The notes under the pieces are model-generated. The model did not search any database and was not told the origin of the DNA. It saw nothing but the letters and a program-made list of their open reading frames with translations. Of a stretch of DNA of 64,000 nucleotides, positions 48,431-62,330 are shown in pieces. The stretch covers positions 126,760 through 190,759 of the forward strand of contig JXTC01000451.1 of assembly GCA_002914845.1 (NCBI GenBank), read 5' to 3'. How positions within the stretch are numbered: position 1 is the stretch's first letter; each line of letters opens with the position of its first letter. A program made the translations under genes and the position numbers. The DNA comes from Trema orientale (taxonomy: Eukaryota > Streptophyta > Magnoliopsida > Rosales > Cannabaceae).

Positions 48431-50315
48431 GGAAGCTGAAGAAAACGATGTATATATATTTATGTAAATATGTGTGTGTGTTAGAGTTGAGTTGAGAAAC
48501 GACAAAGCGTTTTGTGGCTTTAGAAGGAGGAGGAAGAGAAATGGAGAAGTTTGAACAAAAGGGCTAGTCTGCAAATGGCGCCAGAAGTAGAAGAAGGTGT
48601 TAGCTTTTTTAACATTTGATGTGAGAGGTTTTTTACGAAGTTCCCTCCATTAATGGAGGACAAAAAGGAACTGTGGGAAAAAAAACTCTCTTTATTTTCA
48701 GAATTTTTTCCTTTTCTTGTCTGGACTCCACAGTCCCTCTTAATAGTGGGAAAAAAAAGATTTGGTACCCCCAACCTTGTCCTTTTCCCAAATTACCCCT
48801 GAGAATAAATTTTTAGAAAAAAACATACACTTGCACCAATGAAATTGGAAAAGAATATATAAGTAAATGATAATAATTGTTGCGCCAACGCCCATTTCAT
48901 TGATCTTTAATTTAAATTCTGAATTGTTCTATGAAAAATAAGAAATAATTATTTAAATTGGAAGAATAACATAAATAAATACTTGAGTTTGGTTTATTTT
49001 TCAATCAGTTTACTTTAGCATCAAAGAATATAATTGTAAAGAGAATGGTATTATCATTTTCATGTTTTACTGTTTGATACGTGGATTTTAGTCTTTTATT
49101 TTAGAGGAAAAAAAAATATGTGAACTTCACTTAAGCATTGCAATAATATTATAAAATATAATAAAATTTAATGTGTCAAATAATAAGATATTATTTGACA
49201 GACATGATAGTGCAAAAAAGACTATATTTAACCTCTCATTATTGTAATTATTTTTTCTTTAGGGTTATCATTGTAATTGTGACATAAAGAAAAGGGTATA
49301 GGTTTTATTTTCTCCTTAATTTATTTAATTTTACTATTTTTTTTCCTTTTTTTCTTTTTGAAATCTGAGGACAGCTTTCGGTTTCCTCTTTTGGCATACC
49401 TTATTCAATAAATTTTCTTTCACTAATTTTGCTTGTTCCAGGTAATGTATTGGTATTACGTTGGTTAGACTAAAGTTGGTGATTTTAGATATGAGTGGTT
49501 AAAATTTGGACCGTTTAGATTTTAAGTAGTTAAATGCTATTTTTCCACACTCCAATTATAAAAATTCAAACTCTTTTATATGCTTACAAGTAAAGGAGAA
49601 AAACATCCCTAAAAAAAATAAAGGAGAAAAACAAGTCTTATATGCGAACTTTCAAAATTGTAAATTTTTAGTATTAAATTCACTTATTTGCAGAAAAAAC
49701 TATCCATACCATTGAAAGCATTATCATATTTGCTAAAAAGGAAGAATTCAATTATAAAAGGTAATATGATATTTACTTCTTTTGTAATAAGCAGAAACTA
49801 ATTTAGTTTTAACCTAATATGTTGTTTTCCTGAAAATATTAGGACACTAACAATCTTTTTTTTTTTTCCTTTTTTTGGCAGTGGGGACCAAGAGGGAATT
49901 CTACTCAAAGTTTAGGGGCACTTTGGTCATAGCAAATACATTCTACTTTGGGTGGTTGTATTCGATATTTATTTATGAAAAAAAAAAGACCGGGAGTAAT
50001 TATAACATTGTTTTGGAATTCTTTTGATTATTATTTAAAAAAATAAAAACTTGGCTTGGATTAGAAATCCAGTCAAACTGGTGCTCTGCTGTTAAAGTTA
50101 TAATCCTTCCATAAAATAATGCTTTTAATTTATTTTATTTAATCAAGCTAAACTACAAATAAAGTTCAAATCCCAAACTTACGTTTCCTAACTTAATTGG
50201 AGTCCGAATTCTAATTTGTTTTCTCCTGGATTTATTATTCCCTAAAAGTTTCGTGATTGGGACCCATCAAGATTGATTATACGGGCAACCCACATGGGCA
50301 AAAAAATATATTTTT
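48431..50315. other. AHL upstream region and intergenic DNA
   Basis: The first 350 bp include the likely 5' leader and promoter of the AHL gene; no unambiguous TATA box was chosen. The remainder is AT-rich with no gene. Confidence 0.45.
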
Positions 50316-50475
50316 ACAGTAAAGGCGCCCTACGTAGGGCCCTGTCTATTCACCGTTGGATGGAAATCTGTATATAAATAGATTCTCCACAGATTCCCGT
50401 TATTCTCCACAGATTCCCATCCAACGATAATTAAGGCATGACCCTACGTAGGGACGCCCCTACCGTAGCCATTCC
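50316..50475. mobile_element. MULE-type MITE, copy B, left end eroded
   Basis: Shares TACGTAGGGCCCTGTCTATT, ATATAAATAGATTCTCC, ACAGATTCCCGTTATTC and CCTACGTAGGGACG with copies A and C. The left terminus is degraded (TTTTACAGTAAAGGCGCC in place of TCTACAGTAGGGGCGCC). No target duplication visible. It sits only about 60 bp from copy C in the same orientation. Confidence 0.85.
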
Positions 50476-50524
50476 GTTTTTCTTTATACGTTTTTTAATA
50501 CAAAAATTCCATGAACTTAGGACA

Positions 50525-50714
50525 ATTTAATAAGGGCGCGTCTACAGTAGGAGCGCCCCTACGTAGGGCCCTGTCTACTCACCGTTGGATGGGAATCTGT
50601 ATATAAATAGATTCTCCACAGATTCCCGTTATTCCCCACAGATTCCCATCCAACGATAATTAAGGCATGACCCTACGTAGGGACGTCCCTACCGTAGCCA
50701 TCCCCATTTAATAA
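50525..50714. mobile_element. 172-bp MULE-type MITE, copy C, with 9-bp target duplication
   Basis: Element 50534-50705, flanked by ATTTAATAA at 50525-50533 and 50706-50714. Ends GGGCGCGTCTACAGTAGG and (minus) GGGGATGGCTACGGTAGGG. Contains TATATAAATAGA between its arms. Confidence 0.92.
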
Positions 50715-53700
50715 AATTAACTCTAAAATCAATTTTTTAGAGCAAAACCCCATGAAGCCATCTAATATTAGTTTTGCTAAAAAAGAAAAGAGTTTCTTTT
50801 AATTTTTTATAGTTAAATCCTCATTCTTTTATTTGTGATTTTTAAGTCCTCATTCTTATATTATTATTTCACGTTAATCAGTTTTATTCTTTTCTATTTA
50901 AAACTGTTGTTATTCAGCACTTGTACAAAAGGTGCTCATCTCAGCATGGAAAAAATTAAAAATAAAGAAAAATTATTATTTGGACAAAAAAAAAATTGTT
51001 AGGTTATCATTTTCGTTCAAGACGGATGTAAAAAATTAGAAAATTTTATATGGTTCTAATATGGATCTACTTCGGTCAAAGTATGAATATATCTAGAAGA
51101 GAGGCATAAGAATACTCGGACCAAATTAGATCCACATTATAAAATTTTGGCAATATATCTCAAATTAGATCCAAAACATAAAATTGACAATATATATCTT
51201 ATAAAATTGGTAATATAATAATTAGATCAAACTATTTTTTTTTTTAATAATAATTTCTAATTGTTTTCAATTTTATCCTTATTGAGATGAGCACGTTTTT
51301 GATAAGTGTTAATTAACGACAGTATTAGGCAAAAAAGATTAAAGGGATTAATATGAAATAAAAATATAAGAATAAAGACCTAAAAACCACAAATAACAGA
51401 ATAATGACTTAACTATAAAAAAAATAATAATAGAAACACATTTCCTTTCTAAGAGAACTAATATTAGGAGATTTCAGGAAGTTTTGCTTCAAAAATTGAG
51501 TTAAGGGTTAATTTTATTAAGTTATTCAGAGTTCACGGGTTTTTGTATTAAAAAGTCTTCTTTATAATTACCTTCTTTGCTTCACTAACCTCTATTTTTT
51601 CTGAACTGAGCCTGTTTTTTTATTTATTTAATGATTTATCCTTATTTTTGGAAAAAAATTGTAGAATAGTGAATGTTATACTTTTAAAAGGAAAAGGATT
51701 TGCTTTGGGGGACAAAGAAAAAAAAGGAAAAGGAAAAAGATTGCAATTTCAGAAGACAAAAAAAAATGTAATTATGTATATATATATATATATTGTTAGG
51801 GAATGCAAAGATTGCAATGAATGGACACGGTAATCTCTGTTATAATGTAATTAGAATAAACTAAATTACACCTATAAATACGAAGATGTTTATAAAGTTT
51901 TAATCATTAAGTGTCCATTGATGTAGATTATTTAGGTTAATAATCTTGCCTTTATTTTAAAAAATAAATAGAAATTTGTTTTCATTTTAGGGAAAGAAAT
52001 GCGTTTTTTTTTTAATTACTAAAAGGGAAAGAAATGTGTTTGTTGTTTTCTAATTATGAGTCTCGTATAACTGTAAAAGCTGTAACTTAATTAGCCTTGA
52101 AGATGATCCACATACACTTGTTTATTTACATTCGCGATACAGGTTGCTATTTTCCTTTACCCTGACGGTGCGATTTGATTCAAGTGGTTTAGACACATTC
52201 TTATAAGGCTCAAATTTTATTAAGATATTAAGATGAGGTCTAACAAATGCCTACTCTACCACATATATTTGTAACTAATATAAATTTTTCTCGATTGTTC
52301 ATACAACCAAAAAAAAAAAGTTTCATTTTTTGAGATATGATTTAAAGGTATAATTGCAGTGCCCACCATACATATATGTAAGGTCAATTTAGTATTATTG
52401 TGTTGTGATATACTGTGTTGTAACTTTATTGTAATTTTGCTATAAGTATTGAGTAAGTAGCATTTGTGAGAAAAAAAAATATCAATGCCTTTGGTAAATA
52501 CTTCTTAGATTTTACTTGAAATAATGATTACATAATAACTTTCAAAATTTGATAATCAAAAGTATATATTTACCAAACGTTTTCCTCGCCTCATTTTTGT
52601 CATTTAAAAGCTATAAACAACATCCATATAATCTATCCCAGATGGAGCCCACGTGGTTAATGCTATAAATATTAATTGCATATGTAGGATGGTGAATGCT
52701 TTTAACAAATTTACCACAAAACTGGACTGTTTACCCTACTCTCAGATGCATAAAATATTATAAAACTCTTGGAAGTAGATAATTTAAAAGCAAATACGTA
52801 CTAACAGATTTCACTAATATCTTCTTTATACAACTCTAAGAAATTAAAACAAAAAATTATAAGGAAGGAAAGATAAAATAATTGACCAATTTCTTCTTAT
52901 GTAACATTTTTATTCTGTTATTTTTTATATCGGTTTTTTTCCCTCAACAAATTCTATTGCCCTCCTTGGCCCCAGAAAATTTTTTTTTTTTTTTGAAAAG
53001 CATTAAATTAAAATAATATTGAGAGCTGAGCGCCCAAAACATGTGGGATATGGCTTCCAAATATGATAAAAATAATTAAAACGGAAGAGAACTTAAAATA
53101 GAAAAATATGGGAAAAAAAAAATGAAGCAGAAAAATCCAATTCTAACACCCTGCAAAAAGCGAAACAGTGATATAAAAGCTGTCGGTAAAGACCGTTGAC
53201 GGTCCGGACCAAACACCCTATTATAATCCATAAAATCCAACCATAAAATATTAAAGAAAAGTAGCTATTATTCTCTGTACCTTTACCACATCTCTATTTG
53301 CTACACTCTTTCTCTCGTTCGCTGATATAAAACTCATGATGATGATCAACGGTCTAAATTTAGAAGAAATCAGCTTCGCCTTTCCAAAGCTAGGGATATT
53401 TATTCTCAACCGTTGGTTCATATGAACCTCATATGGTCCAACATAAGTCCCATGAAAAAATTCACAACTACTCTTTTTTTTTTTTGAAAATTAAAAAAAA
53501 AATCACAACTATTAGTGGCTGATAATCAGTATTTATACTAAATCCATTATTATATCATTGACTAATCGGATAAAAATACACAAACTTATTAGTGGATGAT
53601 AATGAATATTTATACAAAATCCATTATTATTGTTGACTCGTTAGATTAAAAAAAAATACACAAACGTGAAAATTATTTTGAAAAATTTAAGAGCCTGTTT

Positions 53701-53967
53701 GACAACTTGTTTATTTGTAGCATTTTTTTTTTAAAAAAAAAGGAGTCATTTTTTCTCCTGGAACATCTTCTAAAAGTTTTTACCATTTATTCAACTTTTT
53801 AAAGTAAAATATTACCGAACAAAGTTTTAATTATTTAACTTTTTTCTTTCCTAACATCATTATACGATGACGGTTTGATTTCTTGTGGTTGTGGACTTTG
53901 TTCTTCTTGCCTTGTATGGGCTACCATTATTTGCTTTGGCCTATATCCCACTATTCCTCATTTTTCA
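50715..53967. other. AT-rich intergenic region without recognised genes
   Basis: No coding region, RNA gene or defined element was recognised. A small palindrome GACCGTTGACGGTC at about 53191-53204 and scattered A/T runs are the only structures noted. Confidence 0.45.
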
Positions 53968-54370
53968 GAGCATCTCCAACCGTATCTCTAAAATAGAGAT
54001 TTCTCCATTTTTGGCGCAATGAGAAGCTCCAACCGAGCGCCATTTGCTGCGCCAAAATGAAGCACAGCTACAGTGCCGCGCCATTAATGGCGTGGCACTG
54101 TAGCAATAGCGCAGTGCGTTATTTTTTTTTTTCTTCGTTTTTGTCAAATTTCCAAAAATACCCTCATTAAAAGTTAATTTTCATATATATTCTAAAGGGC
54201 TCTTTGGACTATTTGGGTAAAAAAGAGAATTGGGTAAAAAATTAAGAGAATATTCTTTTTGGGATAGTATTTGGAGTAATGGGTTGGAGATGAGAAAAAT
54301 ATATAGAGTAAAATTGTTCCATTTTAGAGTTTTGATTACTCCAAAATAGAGTTTTGGGTTGGAGATGGCC
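53968..54370. mobile_element. MITE with GAGCATCTCCAACC/GGCCATCTCCAACC ends, 403 bp
   Basis: Left end GAGCATCTCCAACCG; right end on minus GGCCATCTCCAACCC, followed on both sides by (A)CTC/TATCTC...AAAATAGAG sequence. The triplet TCA borders each end (53965-53967 and 54371-54373), a possible 3-bp target duplication as in Harbinger-type elements. A hairpin-forming core (GCCGCGCCATTAATGGCG) lies near 54080. Confidence 0.75.
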
Positions 54371-54373
54371 TCA

Positions 54374-56027
54374 ATAAGCACTTTTGGCAATGCCAACACC
54401 AAAAAAATTTCCGATTTCGTTTAGTAAAAATGAATTGTTTTTGTGAAATGCTATACATAATGAGTCAAATTTAGTAAACGTTTCTTGTCTTCTACGTCAT
54501 TTTATGTTATGAGATTTCGTCTTAGGGTCATTTTAAGATATGAAATAAATTAATTTATTGACTGATTAATTATGTATGGAATGACTAACTGTGTATTACA
54601 GGCGTATAATATACATTTATATATATATGTAAAAGTTAATGGCACAAAGAAAAGATAGATATTGAAAAAGTAGGCCTTTATCTTCTATAATTCACAAAAA
54701 AAAAAAAAAAAATCAATTTATGCAACGAAAATCTGTCAAATTATTTAAAATTATTCAAATAAAGCAAAATTTTGCTCGATGGTTGTTCATATGGGATAAT
54801 TACATATTTATACTTTGTATTTGATTGTTTGTTCAGTTTATATCTTACGTTTTGTTATTATCAACACTGACTTTCAAATTTACAAGTGGTAACAAATTTA
54901 TACTTCTCTAGATCAAACACCAACTTTGACCATTATGTTTGCCAAAGTACCCGTTAAATTTTAAATGCATATATTTTAAAAGAAGTTCAAATTTAAAACT
55001 TTTCTAAAAACTGATAAATATATTTATAAATAACATTTAATATTTATAGGCCTTACGTGTTTTAAATTATTTTTTAATATTTGTTCTTTAAGATATTAAT
55101 TTTAGTTAGTTCTAAATGTAAATATAAGTGTTAAAATTTAATACTTAAAATTTGAAAAAATATTTTGGTAAAATTAATGGTCAAAATTAGTGTTTAACCA
55201 AAGAGGATATAAATTTGTTAAAAGTTCCAAATATGAAGATTAATGTTGATAATAATCAAAACGTAAGATAAAAATTAAACAAACATGCAAGTGATATAAA
55301 AATGTAATTAACCCTTTTCATATTGATGTGGAGGTTCAAGCAGCAAAGGGACATTTCTCTTACCTTTTGATTACCAGAAAAAAAAAAAAAGGAAAATTAT
55401 TCAAATTGCTGGGACGTGAAACTGTACATATATGTTAGTATTGTTACCGTTTGATTTTCCTGTTAAATGTTAATTAGTATTTGACAATACGTTAAAGTTA
55501 TCAATATATATTTATTTCTGAAAAAAAGGTATTGTATTTATAATCAATACAGAAATGCTCATGTCACAGCCCTTAAATTAATATGCCAACTAGCCAAAAT
55601 ATTGTGGACCATATAGAATTTTCATTTAGAAAAGAAAAAGTGGACCATATAGAATTAATTATGGTTCTTAAGACCTACTATTATTGCTTAGTATGAAAGA
55701 TGATAATGAGACACTTCTTTTGACTATAGGGATACGTTTTATTAGTTTGCAGTCAAATATTGAAGAAGTAAAAGCAAATTCATTCAAAACTAAACCAAGA
55801 ATACACTTTACTCCTTTTTTTTTAAGAAAAATTTTTGAGAGGTGTGCAGACCTGCACTTGGTATGAGGATTGTTAGGATACCCGCACGTCAAGTTAGCAT
55901 CTTTCCCTACTAAATCCACAAAAAACTATTAATATAAATTGGTTATTATTAAAAGGTTTAGCATCACTAACTTCTAATTCAAGATAACAATTTAATGTAA
56001 AATTTGGAAAGAAAATAAATAAATAAA
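54374..56027. other. intergenic, no gene recognised
   Basis: AT-rich, no ORF with family resemblance. An 18-bp sequence (TGGACCATATAGAATT) occurs twice at about 55602-55655. Confidence 0.45.
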
Positions 56028-56028
56028 T

Positions 56029-56152
56029 GGACGCGTCTACAGTAGGGGCGCCCCTACGTAGGGCCCTGTCTATTCACCGTTGGATGGGAATCTGTATATA
56101 AATAGATTCTCCACAGATTCCCGTTATTCTCCACAGATTCCCATCCAACGAT
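56029..56152. mobile_element. MULE-type MITE, copy D, truncated
   Basis: Begins TGGACGCGTCTACAGTAGG and matches copies B and C as far as CCCATCCAACGAT, then stops about 45 bp short of the normal right end. The flanks ATAAATAAA and ATAAATGAA are similar but not identical, so loss of the end by deletion is the likely explanation. Confidence 0.85.
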
Positions 56153-56270
56153 ATAAATGAATTATGCTTTATACAGTTATAAATACAACTAATAAGGATA
56201 TTTTTGACATTTTATGAGATTAATTTCCCGCGCTAGAAAATTTTTTCAATACAATGATTTCAGCAAGAAT

Positions 56271-56445
56271 AATGCTATAGGGCACCAGTGGTGCCCAGCA
56301 CCACAATGATGTGTCAGTCTGTCACTGGCTAATCATGATTATAATTTAAGTGGGGCCCATGTGGGACCCAGTTTATTAATTAAATCATCCAGTGACAAAC
56401 AGACATGTCACTGTGGTGCTAGCACCACTAATGCCCCATAGCATT
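56271..56445. mobile_element. foldback MITE, 175 bp
   Basis: Left arm AATGCTATAGGGCACCAGTG..., right arm on minus AATGCTATGGGGCATTAGTG..., pairing for about 58 bp, including GGTGC, AGCACCAC and TGTCACTGG in both. The loop contains TGGGGCCCATGTGGGACCCA. No target duplication recognised; superfamily unknown. Confidence 0.8.
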
Positions 56446-59400
56446 GCTTTTTCAACAATAGCTAGAAGAAGAAATAAAAAAAAAATATCAATTATTATTT
56501 AAAAAAAAAAAAACTAGTTTACGGTTGTTCAACCAGTTTGAATTGATGGCTCTGGTTTTCTGCATGCAAACCCAAGTCACCTACCATACCAATATTAACT
56601 AGGAAATTTTAAATGTTGTATTCAAAGAAAAACCTAATAATTTGTTTTCTTTTTGATGGGAAAAACCTAAGAAATTGGATAAATTAAAAGTATAAATTTG
56701 AGTATTTAGATCTGTTGCTGTTACTAAAACATCAAACAGTTCAAACTAATTTTGAGATTTCAGTTAGTTGAATTGATAAAGTTTTTATTTTAATTTTTTT
56801 TTCCCTGTGTGTATATATACGTGTGAGGTTACATTGTAGAAGATTTATGGGAAGAAAAAGTGTTACTTCCATCATTCTCATCAAGTGATTGAATTTTTTA
56901 TTTTTACTACTTTTTTTTTCAGAAATATTGCTTGGATAATTAATGATGTCAACTAATACAGTGGGATGCTGGACTCTAATCCGTAAAATATATTTTATTT
57001 TGATGAAAGCATAAGTTGATGTAGGAAACGGTTGCTTTCAAGCTCAACCAGCTAAAAATAGTAATAATAAAGAAATATGGAATGTACCATGTAAATTTCA
57101 ATATAACCATTATTTTTGCTTCCCCTCACCTCCCCCCACTTTCTTTTTCCCTGTATACCACTATAAAAAAAATATGTGGGCTAAAATAAAAAGAATATTG
57201 CCCCTTCAAAAAATATTAAAGATTATTGGGGAAGAAAACCCTGAAAAAAAGGGGAAAATAAAAGGATGCATATCTAAAATTTTTCGTCTAATAAAAGGAG
57301 TAATTACCAAAGTGTTATTCTTTTCTTTGAATTTACTTTTACATAACAAGCTTTCATAAATTATCAAGTAATTTTTTTTTAACATAAAGAGAAAAAGCTG
57401 TTCAAAAAAGGGGAGATTCCCTAGTGATGACCATGTGGGAATTAGGAGTTTCAAGGCCACCGTTTCATTTATTTAATCTTTTATGCCCTTTATGTGAACA
57501 GTTCAAAGTAGACTACTATTAATTATTAGTCAAAAAAATTTATAAAAATTAAACAACTGGGTTTTCCAATAAGTGCATTGATAAAAGGAACTGCCCAAAA
57601 ATATGTGACTTTTAATTCAAGCCTACAAGAATCCCAACAAATAGATCCAAGCATAAAAAGAAAAAAAGAGAGAAAAAATCTTCTCTCTTCAGATTGAAGG
57701 TAACCATGATTGTTTTTAGTGCCTTGAGAATAGGGGTTGTAGAAGGGGGACCACCCCATAAAAACATTATTTCATATTTATAAAAATAAACCAGATAAAT
57801 TAATTAAGCGTGGAAATTAAAGCTGCTAGGCTATTATTAAAGTGGTATAATAAAAGAATAAAATCTCTTTCCGGCTTCTCTTCATGTGGGTTTAACCATC
57901 TGATCTAATGTTCATACCTTAGCCCCATTTCATTTCTTATTTTAAATTAAACCATGATAGCCTGTTTTTGTCTTTGATTGTAGGTTAAGAACTTTAACCG
58001 AGCAAGTTTGTTTAGGCGATTTAATTTTGCATTTATTTTTAGGGTTTGATTTAAGGGATGATTACAAAATTTGCTTCCTATTTTGCCTAAATTATTAATT
58101 AGCTTTGGTTTTCGAAAATTACAAAGTCCAAATCCACACCTGAATCAAAGTTCAGTTGACTGAACCATGAAAAAATAAATAAAATGACAATCTTAGCCAT
58201 AATTTTGACACATGTATTTTAAAACTCTAGGTAAATAATAATAATAATTGAAACCTTTTCAAATAATAATAATAATAATAATTGAAACAAATAAAAACAA
58301 AAAGAGAAAGAGAGAATTCAAAGCCTAAATTATTATTTTTTATCTGTAATCTGCTTATTAGTTTGTGTTTTGAAGCTAAAAATGTTAAAAAGAGAAGTTT
58401 GTTAAATGGGTAATTTTCCGTACAATTTTATCTCGATTATTTTAGTATTTAAACTAAAATCCAAATGAAGGATTTAGTTATTTTCTGAACCCAAAAAATT
58501 GATTATGTAATTCAGGCAAAATTCGAATGATGTTTTCGAGTTTATACTGGCTAAGGTTGTAAGAGCACAATGTATATGGGGAATAGTTGATTGCATAGTT
58601 GGAGGGTGGAAGTCCAAGAAATCTATAAATTATAGGCTATATAAGAAAAATCCAGTAAAACATGCAAGAACAGCCAAATTACACAGAGATAAGTAGTTAT
58701 GTGCTCATCACCTGTAATTTAGACTTTCTTTTTTTTTTGGTTTTTCGTTGATTTACATGTATATCTTCAAATATCGTAAAACTAGAGCCTCGGATTTCAT
58801 GTATTAATTTCTTTTTCTAAATTGGTTTGTGTGAGTCAAGTTTGAGTTGCTAGTTAATCTCGTTTTGATGTGTAAAATATATATGGTAGATATTTACAAT
58901 ATAAATTTTTACCTACAATTTATATATATAGTGTAAACTTGTGGTATACATTTTCAAATGTATATCGATTTTTAGGCGTAATTTTTATTCATGAAATATT
59001 TCATGTATAAAATCTAAAAATCTAGAGAAATTTAGGTAGATGACCAAAATGTTAAATTTGATTAAGTAGATGTCCACTTTTAAATTTTATAGCTAAATGT
59101 CCAAGAATATATTTTTACACTTGATAGATACACATATTTACCAATTTTAGTTACTGTACTGAAATACACTGGGTATATAATTTTTTATACTTGGTATATA
59201 AAATTTTACACTTGGTATATAAGCATAAATACCGGACATTTTGCTATGACATTTGACAAAGGGACATTTACTGAAATTGGAGCCAAAATTTGGTCATATT
59301 TCTATAAGCCCCAAAAATCTATATACCTATACACTGTAAATATTTACCTTTAATTTATATTTGCTAGTATACATTTTTTAAGTATAATTTTAATTCATAA

Positions 59401-60420
59401 AATGTATACTATGTATATATTTCATGTATAAAATCTGTGTGGTATACATTTTCAAAAAAATAAAAAATAAAAAATCCATGTGGTATACATCTCTCAAAAA
59501 AGGTGTAAAAACGAGTATTTATAAAATAATAATAATAAGGGTATTTATAAAAATATGCTCAAGAAAATGAGTATTTTATATACTTTTTCTAAAAAAAAAG
59601 TCTAAGTCATTGCATGTTTGAAGTAAGTGTGAGTTTTTCAAATACTTTAGCAAAATGATCAGTATATGTATAAAATATGATGTATGTACTTAATATATTC
59701 TACTTAGTATATACTCGGTACATATATTAAAATTGGTATAAAAAAAATACTAAATATAAAAATTATGACTCGACCGTTTAGCTAAAAAAGAGAAAAATTG
59801 ACATTTATTAAAACGTAGTATGAAAAAAAAGACGCACAATCTCTTCCAAACAAAGGAAAAAAACAGAAAAATCAGAATGCATGTAGGCGTGATCAAGCCT
59901 TGATGGCTAAGCAATTATATTTGAAATACAAGAAAAGAAGTCAAGAAGATATTTCAAAAGCTCAAGCAATTTTTTTCTTTATCCCCACTAATTCTGCCGG
60001 ATGGGTCAAAGCTCACAACTGTTTATGCTTTTAGTATCAGGCCTTAACCAAAAGCGAGTTACCCAAAAGTATTAACGGGCATTTATGAACAAAATGCCGG
60101 TTGAGGACTTAATCAATGTCCCCAAGACATTATATACAACGTAATATTTGTGTGTGTGTATAATACTGTATATACGTGTAATTTTTACTGCCCCACGTGT
60201 GTAAATGCGAAGTACTTGTTTTTGTAGTTCAAGACGGTAGGGAACAGGGATTCATAATATAAATTTGCTGCCCGGACCAAAAAATCAAACTTGAGCATTA
60301 AACTTTTTGAGTAAAAAACTTCATGAACTTTACAAGATGGTCCAACAGAGTACTTTGATTGTAACAGCTAAAGCTATACTTACAACTCGTACACATTGAT
60401 CTCGAAATGGCGCATGAAGT
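56446..60420. other. intergenic, no gene recognised
   Basis: AT-rich. Between about 58860 and 59750 words like TTGGTATATAA, GTGGTATACATTTTC and TATACTTGGTATA recur in both orientations, suggesting an eroded repeat. Microsatellite (AAT)n near 58225-58285. Confidence 0.45.
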
Positions 60421-62327
60421 CTACAATTTTACTCGAGAAGTCTGTTCAATTGTTGGATCTTGAGTTTCCTCATCGGTTGCCAATCTGAACCTTAGAATCT
60501 TATGGAGGGAGGTCATGGCTTTTACTTGCTTCCTTGGAGGTTGGTTTGGATCTATAATGCATTTGCCTGAGAAAAGGTTTTCCTCTGATGGTCCTGTTTC
60601 CTCATGAACCACAGGGTCGGCATCTGCAAAGCGGAATGTATTAAAGGTAACTTGCTTGAGCAACGTTGCCACTTGGTCATTAGTTATAAATAATAGCATG
60701 CGAAGGCTCATTGTCCTGTAGGCCAAAAACTTAAAGGCTGTCCACAATTATCATTTTAGAGTTTCTCATCTCTCCCTGATAAAGCACATAAATAAGATCG
60801 ACAATGATAGGACCATGCCAGCTGACCTAGAACTCATTACTTTCTGCTAAGATTATAATATGCCGAAGGCAGACAACAAAATGCATAATATGCAAGTACA
60901 CTTCAAGCCAGGTGCTTTCAATATAATCATGTTTCTAATTATTGAAGTTTGAAGGGAGTTGTCCTCCTACCTAGGAACAGCCCGTTCAAAGAGTTGTCAC
61001 CAAGCACTAGAACATTGTCTCAGGCGACAACCATAGAAATTCTAACTTAGAAGCCATCATTCAACACTATCAACTGTGGCTGACATTATAAAGAATATTA
61101 TTCTTACACTATGATTTCTTTATAAGTATTCCAAGTAGAAGAAAATATGTACCTTCTTCGGTGAAAACAAGGCATGTGCCAATTGTTTCTTCATAATCTC
61201 CTATCTGTGGAAAACAAGTATTTTGAGTCATTCCTAACCGTCACAACTAACACCTTCATAGTCGAGCCATTCTAGTAATTATAAAAATTCCAGGTTTCTC
61301 AGACCAAGTTTATCAACCAAATACCAAAAGCAATAAAAGAAACAAGGATGTAAGAGAAAAAGTAAAAAGCCAAAGAGAGAAAAAAATAGTAGATAGAAAG
61401 TAATTTCAAACTAGCAAGAATGCCTATCCAAAGTGAATGATCAAGTCAAGAGATCGAGAGAAGTTTCCTAGAGAATAACTCACCAGCTTCAATCCACCTA
61501 TGGTCAACACTGGATTCAACGTATCCAAACCCTGCAAATTTAATACAAATTAATGGTATTAGAATGACACACAAAAGGGTAAGGTATAGAACTGGAAAGC
61601 AGAAAATATGTGCAAAAGATAACATAAATAAGAAATATCAGAAAAGGACACAGCATTGACCATCCTCCAGTTCTTCTAAAATCAAATTAGAAGTAAGAAA
61701 AAGCACAAAAACATGTAAACTGGTACTCAAAACAGGTATAACCTTACACCTATATCACCCCTAAAAGTTCAAAACAAATTATTCAAGAGAAAAATGACCA
61801 AAATTTTGATCATCAATCACAACAAAAAAATGTACGAATTATAAAAATAATCACGAAACACATATTTCTATATCCTAACAAACAAAACACCATTTTGAGG
61901 AATTCCCAGAGCAACACTTTGTTCAAGATAATCCATTTTAAAAAAAATGGTTGAAGAGATTGCCTGGCCACCAAAATCACATTATGCTATGTTCATTCAC
62001 TTAACAATTGGGTATTCTTTGTACAAGTTATTCTCGGTAAGCTATCAAAAGATGTAGCATGAACTAAGAATCAAGACTAAACGTTAATTCAACAAATAAA
62101 ATGACATAAAACAATACAACCAATAAATAAATAAATAAATAACCACACTTGTATTCTTCAGGGAAAAAATAAAACAAAAAACCCAGAGTATCAAAGGTCG
62201 AAAAACATACAGAGAGGGCATACGGTGCATTAGGTGGGATATCAAGCTGCCCAGAAACAGAATCTAGATCGAGCAATACATATTCTTCTTCATTATCATC
62301 CTTGTGGGTCACTGAATTTGCCTCCAT
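60421..62327 (-). CDS. TFIIIC tau55-related subunit (general transcription factor 3C polypeptide 6-like), four coding exons
   Basis: Small subunit of TFIIIC, the RNA polymerase III factor that binds the A and B boxes of tRNA genes. Coding exons: 62327-62211, 61531-61484, 61204-61153, 60623-60421, all GT-AG, giving 139 residues. Conserved run: EEYVLLDLDSVSGQLDIPP, GLDTLNPVLTIGGLKLIGDY, EETIGTCLVF, then VVHEETGPSEENLFSGKCII. This acidic beta-rich core with YVLLDL and an IGxYEETxGTxLxF motif is how I recognise the tau55/Tfc7-related family. The exon holding the ATG starts at 62330 (acceptor ACAG at 62334-62331), so the intron lies almost directly before the start codon. The upstream leader exon is listed separately. 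Confidence 0.85.
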
Positions 62328-62330
62328 ACC

